DNA of 64,000 nt, taken from NCBI RefSeq assembly GCF_025567305.1, contig NZ_JAOQJP010000005.1, positions 62,001 to 126,000 of the forward strand, read 5' to 3'. The DNA is from Lentihominibacter butyricus. GTDB taxonomy: Bacteria; Bacillota; Clostridia; Peptostreptococcales; Anaerovoracaceae. Shown here one piece after another: positions 16,413-23,911 of this stretch. Position numbers and translations under genes: made by a program. The notes below the pieces were generated by a model. It was given only the letters and a program-made list of their open reading frames with translations. It ran no database searches and was not told the DNA's origin. Positions within the stretch are counted from its first letter, which is position 1. The number at the start of each line of letters is the position of its first letter.

Positions 16413-17180
16413 ATGAAAGAAATAAGGACACAGATAATTTTTATCATTTGTTTTCTGGCGGTATGGCAGATTGTGTATCAGATGCAGGCGTTCCCGGAGC
16501 TGCTGTTCCCGTCTCTGAAGGAGATCGGCAGCAGTTTTGTCACGGGCTTTAAGGACAACAGTCTGCTGGAGTACACGCTTTATTCGATGTCGCTTATCGT
16601 AAAAGGCATGGGTATAGCCGTGGTGCTGGCATTCGTGTTTTCTGGACTTGCCGTAGTGAACGGGATATTCCATTCGATCTACAATCTGATAGTGTCTATC
16701 TGCGACCTGCTGCCCGGTGTGGCGCTGCTGCCGCTGGCTATCCTGTGGTTCGGTATCGGCGAGGGCACGATAATCTTCATAGTAGTGCATTCCATCCTGT
16801 GGCCCATGTCGCGCAGTATAATGGACGGCTTCAGCTCGGTGCCGGATATATATGTGGAAAGCGGCAGGAATATAGGTCTGCACGGGCTCTCGCTCGTAAC
16901 GGGCGTTTATCTGCCTGCGGCATTCAGCAGTGTGCTTTCGGGTCTGAGAGTCGGCTGGGCGAGAGCCTGGAGAGGACTGCTCAGCGTAGAGATGATATTC
17001 GGCACGACCGGTGCGGGTGCGGGGATCGGATACTATATTTTTATGCGAAGGACGAATTTTGACATCGCCGGCGTATTCGCTTCGCTGATAGTGATCGTGA
17101 TAATAGGCGTGATAATCGAATATGGCGTTTTCAGGATAATCGAGAAAAACACAGTGAGGAAATGGGGGATGGTGCGATGA
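16413..17180 (+). CDS. ABC transporter permease (SsuC/TauC-like)
   Basis: A 255-residue inner-membrane permease with six hydrophobic helices of the BPD-transport family. The cytoplasmic EAA-type loop is seen at MDGFSSVPDIYVESGRNIGL..., followed by LPAAFSSVLSGLRVGWARAW, typical of the sulfonate/nitrate/taurine subgroup. It begins four bases after the binding-protein stop and overlaps the ATPase gene by four bases (ATGA), showing tight coupling. It forms the channel of the importer; substrate as for the binding protein, unknown. Confidence 0.92.
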   Translation: MKEIRTQIIFIICFLAVWQIVYQMQAFPELLFPSLKEIGSSFVTGFKDNSLLEYTLYSMSLIVKGMGIAVVLAFVFSGLAVVNGIFHSIYNLIVSICDLLPGVALLPLAILWFGIGEGTIIFIVVHSILWPMSRSIMDGFSSVPDIYVESGRNIGLHGLSLVTGVYLPAAFSSVLSGLRVGWARAWRGLLSVEMIFGTTGAGAGIGYYIFMRRTNFDIAGVFASLIVIVIIGVIIEYGVFRIIEKNTVRKWGMVR

Positions 17181-17941
17181 GCAAACTGCTTGAAGTCAAA
17201 GGGATCACGAAGAATTACCATGATGCGCCGGGCTCGCGCAACATAATCAGCGACCTCGATCTTACCGTGGAAAAGGGCGATTTCATATGCATACTGGGAC
17301 CGTCGGGCTGCGGCAAGACGACGCTGATACGCTGTATCGCAGGTTTTGAATCGTGTGAAGGCGAGATCCTTGTCGACGGGAAAAGGGTGGATGGACCGGG
17401 AACGGATCGTATAATGGTGTTCCAGGATTTCAACCAGCTGTTCCCGTGGAAGACGGTGAAGAAAAACATTCAGTATCCGCTGAAGATAAGCGGTATCAGG
17501 GATAAGGAAAAGCTCGAGCAGATCGCGCAGGAGCATCTTGAGCTGGTAGGCCTGGGTGACAAGGGGGATCTCTACCCGCATCAGCTTTCCGGCGGCATGA
17601 AGCAGCGCGTGGCGATCGCAAAGGGGCTGGCGCTCAATCCTAAGATGATCCTGATGGACGAACCGTTCGCAAGTCTCGATGCGATGACGAGGAACAAGCT
17701 GCAGGCGGAGCTCTGGAGGATAAAGGAAAAGGAAAACGCAACTGTCATTTTCATAACTCACAATATACAGGAGGCACTCGTACTCGGTACGAGAGTCATA
17801 CTGATGTCGCGAAAGGGCGAGATCAAGATCGATATGAAAAACGACATACCGAAGCCGGTAACGCCTGCGTCGGAGGGTTACGGGCAGATGTGGAAAAAGT
17901 TCAATGATGCGTTATGGGAGGAAAGTGAGACAGATGTGTGA
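17177..17941 (+). CDS. ABC transporter ATP-binding protein (SsuB/TauB-like)
   Basis: A 254-residue ATPase with Walker A GPSGCGKTTLIR, Q-loop VFQDFNQLFPW, signature LSGGMKQRVAIAKGL, Walker B MILMDEPFASLDA and H-loop FITHNIQEAL, all intact. It powers the importer formed with the two preceding genes. The start is the ATG at 17177, inside the stop of the permease gene (ATGA), preceded by GGGGGAT; an in-frame ATG 15 bases upstream is less likely. Its end overlaps the start of the SGNH gene by eight bases in another frame, so the importer and the acyltransferase partner are one translation-coupled operon. Confidence 0.94.
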   Translation: MSKLLEVKGITKNYHDAPGSRNIISDLDLTVEKGDFICILGPSGCGKTTLIRCIAGFESCEGEILVDGKRVDGPGTDRIMVFQDFNQLFPWKTVKKNIQYPLKISGIRDKEKLEQIAQEHLELVGLGDKGDLYPHQLSGGMKQRVAIAKGLALNPKMILMDEPFASLDAMTRNKLQAELWRIKEKENATVIFITHNIQEALVLGTRVILMSRKGEIKIDMKNDIPKPVTPASEGYGQMWKKFNDALWEESETDV

Positions 17942-19094
17942 TGCAAATGTGCAGAAACCGCTTTCGAAGAAGAAAATGCTACTGCGCGCAGTGATTTTTG
18001 CCGTGGCTGTGGTGCTGGTGTTTTTATATCTCAATGCGGTCTTCACGATACCTAACTCGGATCCGAACAGGCGCATATTCAATGCGTTTTATGCGGAAAA
18101 AAAGGATACGATCGATGCAGTGTATCTTGGGACGAGTGCGACCAACAGGTATTTCATAGGTCCGCTGGCATACGAGGAAACGGGACTTGCGGAGTTCGAT
18201 CTGGCTGCTATGGGAATGCCTCTGATCTTCATGCAGAACCTGATGAAGGAAGTGGAAAAGACCCAGGATCCCGCGCTTTACATAATAGAACTGCGAGGAG
18301 TGCTGAAGGGCAGGGAAGATGTGGCGGATGCTCATATACGCAGGATAACGGACAGCATGCATATATCGTCGAACAAGTATGATACGATAAAGCTGGCGCT
18401 GGAGTATGCCGGTGGTGGCACTGATGCCGGCGATTCTGGTGATGACTCGGGGCAGACTATGTTCCTGTCAGGCGGCAGTGTGGATGACGGCCCGCTCGAT
18501 TACTACGTGCCGATTTTGAAATATCACAATCGTATCACGGCCGGGAACCTTACTCCGAAGGATATTTTTCTGTGGAGGAGCAAAAATAAAGTAAAGGGCT
18601 ATGTTATCGGTCCGAAGACGCTGACGAGCAAAGCTCAGAAAAAGCCTGTGTACTCTGATGAAAGGGCGGCGCTGGAGCCTGAGACGGAGCAGACGCTGAA
18701 CGAGCTGCTGAATTACTGTGACAGCCTTGGTGATGACAAGCAGGTGCTGTTCGTGCTGTCTCCGTATTCTATGAAGAGTGGTGAAGCGGAGAAGTTCAAC
18801 ACAGCGGCGGACATAGTGCAGGCGAGAGGATATGATGTCCTCAACTGCAACCAGCCGGATATCGCTAAGGAAATCGGTCTGGACTGGAAAAAGGATTTTT
18901 ACAACAGCAAGCATGTGAATTATATGGGTGCGGAGAAATACACGAAATATCTCGCAGAGTATATCAGCGAGCATTATGATATGCCTGACCGACGCGGTGA
19001 TGAGAAATATGAGAGCTGGAGCGAGGCATACGAGCATTACAGGGAATTCGTTGCGCCGGGCATACAGCCGGAGGGTTCTGAGCTGCTGAAGTGA
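17934..19094 (+). CDS. Membrane-anchored SGNH-fold protein, DltD/AlgJ-like acyltransferase partner
   Basis: A 386-residue protein with one N-terminal signal anchor (MLLRAVIFAVAVVLVFLYLN) and a large extracellular domain. The segment AVYLGTSATNRYF carries the block-I serine region (GTS) and FYNSKHVNYMGAEKYTKYL the C-terminal block with histidine (SKH-N), as in DltD, AlgJ and PatB-type SGNH partners of MBOAT proteins. It probably takes the acyl group from the MBOAT at 11947 and puts it on a surface polymer. ATG 17934 (GGGAGG eleven bases before) overlaps the ATPase stop. A Gly/Asp-rich loop (GGGTDAGDSGDDSG) lies mid-protein. DUF1574-type annotation is an alternative; catalytic residues are inferred, not proven. 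Confidence 0.8.
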   Translation: MCDANVQKPLSKKKMLLRAVIFAVAVVLVFLYLNAVFTIPNSDPNRRIFNAFYAEKKDTIDAVYLGTSATNRYFIGPLAYEETGLAEFDLAAMGMPLIFMQNLMKEVEKTQDPALYIIELRGVLKGREDVADAHIRRITDSMHISSNKYDTIKLALEYAGGGTDAGDSGDDSGQTMFLSGGSVDDGPLDYYVPILKYHNRITAGNLTPKDIFLWRSKNKVKGYVIGPKTLTSKAQKKPVYSDERAALEPETEQTLNELLNYCDSLGDDKQVLFVLSPYSMKSGEAEKFNTAADIVQARGYDVLNCNQPDIAKEIGLDWKKDFYNSKHVNYMGAEKYTKYLAEYISEHYDMPDRRGDEKYESWSEAYEHYREFVAPGIQPEGSELLK

Positions 19095-19396
19095 TGTACT
19101 GCGGTTGCAGTCTGTGGAATGACTGTAAGATCGCGTGGTATGCGGTGAGCCGTAGTACGAATGTGAGGATGCCGGATCTGTTTCGGGGTTCAAAGCGTAT
19201 GAGAAAGAATGCGTGAGGTGGAGCGCAGGATACAGAAATATGTAAAAGCAGTACCGACGCTTTGCCGGGCCCGTGCGAGCCGGTCGATGTTCGATGCGGA
19301 TCGATAAAGATGATCGAATGATCGAAGTATAGAGTCTACGGGCCTCGGCTAAGCGGCGGTCAGCTCAGGCTTGCAACGGCTGCAGATGTCAGAGTG
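19095..19396. other. Gene-free interval
   Basis: Between the SGNH gene and the small minus-strand gene I see no open frame with a ribosome site, no convincing promoter and no clear terminator. Confidence 0.5.
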
Positions 19397-19558
19397 TTAT
19401 CTGTAGTCGCTCCTGTGGTACTGCTCAGCTTTGCTGCGCTGATCCTTTTCGTTTCTTTCGCTCTTTTCGATTTTTTCATTGCGTTCGTTTTTTTCGTTAC
19501 GCTCGCTTCTCTCGCTCTTCTCGTTGCGATACTTATTGTTCATTTTGTTGTTTTTCAT
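19397..19558 (-). CDS. Small highly charged repetitive protein (53 aa)
   Basis: A short frame overlooked by length filters: ATG at 19558 lies seven bases after the strong ribosome site GGGAGGG, and TAA is at 19397-19399. The product is built almost only of Asn, Glu, Lys, Arg and Ser in a loose RNEKSER/NEKNERNEK repeat, without Trp, Pro, Gly or any hydrophobic core, ending KAEQYHRSDYR. It is probably disordered or a single polar helix. I do not recognise the family; nucleic-acid or spore-associated roles would be guesses. It lies alone between the acylation cluster and tRNA-Lys. Confidence 0.6.
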   Translation of the reverse strand: MKNNKMNNKYRNEKSERSERNEKNERNEKIEKSERNEKDQRSKAEQYHRSDYR

Positions 19559-19707
19559 GATCTATCCCTCCCGAATTTTATTGTGCTCTCAAATATTTTT
19601 AATATGTCAGGTAAATAATTGATTTTTTTGTTGACAAAGCATTCCCGAAGTGATAAAATTTATCTTGTTCGACGGCAAACGCTGAAGATAAAAACTTAAA
19701 ACGGTGA

Positions 19708-19783
19708 GCACCATTAGCTCAGCTGGCAGAGCACCTGACTCTTAATCAGGGTGTCCAGGGTTCGAACCCCTGATGGTGTACCA
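19708..19783 (+). tRNA. tRNA-Lys (anticodon CTT)
   Basis: A 76-base cloverleaf. Acceptor GCACCAT (19708-19714) pairs with ATGGTGT, including a G-U first pair; D arm GCTC-AGCTGGCA-GAGC; anticodon stem CCTGA/TCAGG around CTCTTAA (anticodon CTT); variable GTGTC; T arm CAGGG-TTCGAAC-CCCTG. The CCA end is encoded (19781-19783). It marks the left edge of the accessory island. Confidence 0.97.
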
Positions 19784-19858
19784 AAACGTTCCTATTCGAA
19801 CTACTACTTCTACAGACGTGGGTTTGCGACGATAGTATGGTTTGAGTAGGAGAGACAG

Positions 19859-19889
19859 AAGCGACAATAGAGTCGCTTTTTTCTTTTTT
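19859..19889 (+). terminator. Terminator downstream of tRNA-Lys
   Basis: AAGCGAC (19859-19865) pairs with GTCGCTT (19872-19878) around AATAGA, followed by TTTTCTTTTTT. It ends the tRNA transcript. Confidence 0.85.
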
Positions 19890-19897
19890 GAAATAGC

Positions 19898-19921
19898 AAC
19901 GGGAGCCATATGACTCCCGTT
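19898..19921 (-). terminator. Hairpin at the end of the SIR2 gene
   Basis: AACGGGAG (19898-19905) and CTCCCGTT (19914-19921) form a perfect 8-base stem six bases beyond the SIR2 stop codon. The U-tract on the minus strand is weak (GCTATTTC), so termination is likely but not certain. Confidence 0.5.
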
Positions 19922-19926
19922 AAATT

Positions 19927-22893
19927 TTAACAAAAATACTTTGTTAAAATCATTGTCAACTTCATTAAATCGCTTTCTTTAAGTCGTGATAGTTGAATCT
20001 CTTTTGCGATACATTCTCTTACCTTATTCTTTACAGTCTCATTTTCTGAAAGTGTTCGAATTATTTCTTCTTGCCAATTCAACAACCATACTACATCAAA
20101 ATTGGTAAAATCGAACTTCTCAAATTCAATAAATAAGTCAAACATCGGACTACAATTTAAAAAGCTCGAGAAATCTTTTTTCTTTAAAGATCCGGTTCTA
20201 CAAAAATAACCTACAAGGTTTAGTGCTGCAAAATAATCATGTTTAGGATATGTTTGTATAGGAGAATCTTTTGTAGAAAGTTCAATTTCTTTTTCTAAAT
20301 ACGTCGTTAGTGCTCCCAATGTTTTGGTATCAATTTTTGCATTATGGTTTACAAGAAACAAAAAATCGTCAAAGTTAAATTCCTTTGTCAAGTTCTCGCG
20401 AATCCATTTTATTACATTTCTCTTTTGCGCTACTGAAAGATGAGAATAATAATGCCATAAAATTTCTTTCTTGAACTGCATATATGAGTTTTGGATGATT
20501 TTCGTAATGCGGTATGCCAATTTTCTCGATTTGTAACCATCATTGGTATTAATGTAATGTATTAAATTCGGGTAGTTTAAACTTGAGTGTTTTGAATATA
20601 ATTCGAATTTTTCGTTCCTGTTTATTGCTTCAATATGTTTGTCGATATAATAAGTCAGTTTATTTTCGATGATAGTGGCCGTTGATACACTACATCTCTT
20701 TCTTACCCATATTTGTGAGTCTAAAAAAAGTATTTTATCGCCAATGCAAATTTCGCGAAACTCATATTTGAAAATAAAATCACATATGAAGTCAACAAGT
20801 TCCTGAGAAATATCTATGTATCGCAATAAATTCAAACATCTTCCAATTTTATTTTCAACTGATAGAATCTCAAATTTATCATTTGTTTTTAGTGCTTCGG
20901 AATAGTAAGAAAAAAGATTTTTAACCGATTTCTCTATAATCTCGTTTCCTTCAAAATCTAATTTCTCTATTGAATGTTTCCGTAACAATCTATTGAATTG
21001 TTTAACATCAAAATATTCAACAAAACAATAAAAATCGATGTTATCAAACCAAATCTTATTAGAAGCTACTCCTAAGAAATCATCATCTGTGGATTTCTTC
21101 GTTTGGACTGAATATTTGTATATTAATGTTGACATCAAGTTTCGTATGGTTGTTTTGAATTCTTTAAACTCCTCCATATATAACCCGTTACCCAAGAAAA
21201 AATGAAGATTTTGATTTATTCTTGATATCACTTTATCTGTGCTAGTTAATCCCCACTCTTGAGTATTAGAGTCAATAGCATCTTGCAATTTCATCGCATC
21301 TAAAAATGAATAATACGAATTCTCATATAGCATATTGAAAGAAGCAATGTCTTTAAAACATCGAAACTCGTTTTTAAATTCAATTGGCAAATTTTCAAAT
21401 ATGCGCGCAACTTGTTCATCACTAAGGATGCCTCCTTTTAATCCTTCAAAATCAAAAGAGTCGTGATACATCAAATTGTTTTTTGCACTTTCCATAGCTT
21501 TATATACTACATAACGGTTTGCTTGTGCTAAAAAGTGTAATAAGTAATCATTTGCAATATATGCTTCCGTTGCCACACATACAAATAACTCATATGATTC
21601 TTTATAGCGATTAAGTTTTGCTAAATAGTATGCTTTTTTATAATTGTGATGATAATCTACATATTCTTCAGCAACATACTTTTGTAATTTTAAATAGTCA
21701 AATTGCATGCAATATGGATTGGCAAAAATTAAATCATCATTAGTAAATGTTCGCTGCTTATGATCGGGGCAAAAAATACTTTTAATTTGAGCTTTTGAAA
21801 GCACGGATATAATAATCTTATATTTTTGAATTGCATTGTTGCTAAGTTTTTCTCTTTCAAATTCATTCATATCAAATATCGATACAAAGCGTTTAAATAA
21901 TAGATTTTCACCAAAAGGTATATTAATTTCTCCATGACTATCAATAACAACCTTATTATGCAGCTTCGCTTTTATATCTTGTATGCGAAGAGCTTCCATA
22001 TTATCTAAAGGCGACAACCACTCATACAGCAATTCAAATGCTTGCATTTCGTCTTTCCCTTTTAATGAAATTGTTGAGCAATCATTTATACGATTCAAAA
22101 CACATCTGTATCTATCAATGAAACTGACAGATGCATCTTCACCCTCAAGACAATGCCTATAGTCAATGACATACAATCCCTTAGATTCATGGTATCTCAA
22201 TTCATCTTTTGACAGTTCTGATTCATCTGTATATATAAATATTGGCTTGTTAAACTTTTCCTTAAGGAGCGTCTTCGTCCAATTCAAGATGAGTTTAATA
22301 TTGTAATCATTAAGCCCATAACCTATAAATACCACGGTATTTTGAGCAAAGATTGATTTTAAAAGAGTTTCTACTAATTTGAAATTATCACTATAATTAA
22401 GATAGTCCTCTTCTTTTAAAACAATATTTCTATGCTCCAAATCTCCATGCAACTTCAATATGAAGCGATTTCCACCAATTTGTGATATTTCATCATCACA
22501 AGCAACAACTTTAAAGGTTTGACAGTTTTCTGACGCTGCTTTTTCAATCAAATTATCAAAATTGGTTGTTATAAAAGCGCAGGGATTTAAGTCCAGTAAC
22601 ATTTTATGAATAGAGTTAGGAACAAGTTGTTTACCATCAAAACAATCATTTATAAAATCATAATACCGATTTTCATCTTGATTTATTGAATAATAGTACA
22701 TTTGAGGTATGCTTAAATAGTCCTCATTGCTATAATTTTGTTTTTTTGTACGTCCAAGACTAACGCAAAACGCATCTATCAATTCGGACCATTTGGGTGC
22801 ATCTGAAAGTTTTGATACGCCAGCACCAACAAAAAATACCAAAGATTCTGTTTGCGAAGCAACTATAATTCTTTTAAACAACTCTTGATACAT
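19927..22893 (-). CDS. Large SIR2-domain protein, probable anti-phage NADase (DSR-like)
   Basis: A 988-residue protein. Residues 1-270 form a SIR2-like NAD-binding domain: GAGVSKLSDAPKW (23-35), ITTNFDNLIE (108-117), LKLHGDLEH (146-154) and FIGYGLNDYNIK (189-200), with Asn111 and His149 as likely catalytic residues. The remaining 700 residues are helical, with no family I can name. This layout matches defence-associated sirtuins (DSR1/DSR2-like), which deplete NAD+ and abort phage infection after sensing a phage protein. The start follows AAGGAG. It begins 12 bases after the end of the MmeI-type methyltransferase remnant, so it was once in an operon with it. The DNA is much more AT-rich than neighbouring core genes, a sign of transfer. 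Confidence 0.85.
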   Translation of the reverse strand: MYQELFKRIIVASQTESLVFFVGAGVSKLSDAPKWSELIDAFCVSLGRTKKQNYSNEDYLSIPQMYYYSINQDENRYYDFINDCFDGKQLVPNSIHKMLLDLNPCAFITTNFDNLIEKAASENCQTFKVVACDDEISQIGGNRFILKLHGDLEHRNIVLKEEDYLNYSDNFKLVETLLKSIFAQNTVVFIGYGLNDYNIKLILNWTKTLLKEKFNKPIFIYTDESELSKDELRYHESKGLYVIDYRHCLEGEDASVSFIDRYRCVLNRINDCSTISLKGKDEMQAFELLYEWLSPLDNMEALRIQDIKAKLHNKVVIDSHGEINIPFGENLLFKRFVSIFDMNEFEREKLSNNAIQKYKIIISVLSKAQIKSIFCPDHKQRTFTNDDLIFANPYCMQFDYLKLQKYVAEEYVDYHHNYKKAYYLAKLNRYKESYELFVCVATEAYIANDYLLHFLAQANRYVVYKAMESAKNNLMYHDSFDFEGLKGGILSDEQVARIFENLPIEFKNEFRCFKDIASFNMLYENSYYSFLDAMKLQDAIDSNTQEWGLTSTDKVISRINQNLHFFLGNGLYMEEFKEFKTTIRNLMSTLIYKYSVQTKKSTDDDFLGVASNKIWFDNIDFYCFVEYFDVKQFNRLLRKHSIEKLDFEGNEIIEKSVKNLFSYYSEALKTNDKFEILSVENKIGRCLNLLRYIDISQELVDFICDFIFKYEFREICIGDKILFLDSQIWVRKRCSVSTATIIENKLTYYIDKHIEAINRNEKFELYSKHSSLNYPNLIHYINTNDGYKSRKLAYRITKIIQNSYMQFKKEILWHYYSHLSVAQKRNVIKWIRENLTKEFNFDDFLFLVNHNAKIDTKTLGALTTYLEKEIELSTKDSPIQTYPKHDYFAALNLVGYFCRTGSLKKKDFSSFLNCSPMFDLFIEFEKFDFTNFDVVWLLNWQEEIIRTLSENETVKNKVRECIAKEIQLSRLKESDLMKLTMILTKYFC

Positions 22894-23829
22894 ATCGGTC
22901 TCCTTTATTCAGTTAGTTTTCGATACATCTTCATAAGTTCGGCCACACATCTATTCTCTGTCATTTTTTTTACATCAAAACCGTAAGCCTGCATAACAGC
23001 TCGGTCATTTGCTTGGTGAGCACGACGAAGCTCAAGCGGCATAGTAATTTCATCATAAAGATCAGCAAGAGAAGAACCTGGATAGAGTGCTCGCACATCA
23101 AGTATCGCTTGAGCAGTTTGTTTAATTTTTATTATTTGCTCTTCGGTAGGAGCAGGCCATGGAAAGTTGTTGTAAACAACATCTTTAGAGTAACGATAAT
23201 CGCTCTTAATACGTCCACAAACAGCACGAGTCCAAGCCATGTGAACATTGGACATCATAACTCCGAAATGGTACAGATTCGCATTGGGTACTATTTGCAC
23301 TGCATCGTTAACTATTATTTCAGGACTTACAAATCCAAACGGAATGTACCTTCTGTTTTCAGATGAGTGTCGCGGGATAATAATATACGAAGTGTCAGGC
23401 TGTCTAATTTCTTGAAATAATGTCGGAGTATCGGCGCTTCTACGAGTAGCCTCTTTATTGCTATTCAACCGAAAATCTCTTACTCTTTCAACTCTGTCTC
23501 GTATAAAAGCTGAGTTTCTCATTTCTACAGGTGAAATCCCAACAAGCCATAGACAGTAACGAATTTTATTGTTAATGTATTCGCTTGCACCATATATTTG
23601 ACGCACATATTTAAACGCTACAGGATCATTAATCGCTAATTCATCTCGTTCTTTCGCAGTTAATAACAGATGTCCACCATCAGTTGGTTTATTTCCGTAA
23701 ATCATTTGTGGAACATCGCACAAAGCCTTAGTTCTGCTTTCTATAAACACATTTGGAGCTTCTATTAAATATGCATTGATATTATCAACTAATTGCACTT
23801 TATCTGTCGAATATAATTGCTTTTGTTTC

Positions 23830-23850
23830 ATGCTATATACTGTGCTAAAG
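23830..23850 (+). pseudogene. 5' fragment of IS200-type tnpA, cut off by the transposon
   Basis: ATG-CTA-TAT-ACT-GTG-CTA-AAG encodes MLYTVLK. It joins in frame to TGG-AAT-TGT at 30818 (WNCKYHIVFAPKY), restoring a transposase start once the element 23853-30810 is removed. Confidence 0.65.
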
Positions 23851-23852
23851 TA

Positions 23853-23872
23853 CAGTTTACAAGGGGCTACAC
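23853..23872 (+). repeat. Left end of the transposon (attL half-site)
   Basis: CAGTTTACAAGG-GG-CTACAC. The reverse complement of 30791-30810 is CAGTTTACAAGG-AA-CTACAC. Joined as a circle, the ends give an interrupted palindrome CCTTGTAAACTG-(9 bases)-CAGTTTACAAGG, as expected of a serine-recombinase attP. Confidence 0.8.
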
Positions 23873-23881
23873 AGGGTAGGT

Positions 23882-23911
23882 ATCTGACGGGAGGGGTTCC
23901 GCCCGTCAGAT
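23882..23911. terminator. Hairpin at the recombinase 3' end
   Basis: ATCTGACGGG (23882-23891) and CCCGTCAGAT (23902-23911) form a perfect 10-base stem overlapping the last codons of the recombinase. In the plus direction TTTTCC follows. It may insulate the element from outside transcription. Confidence 0.5.
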
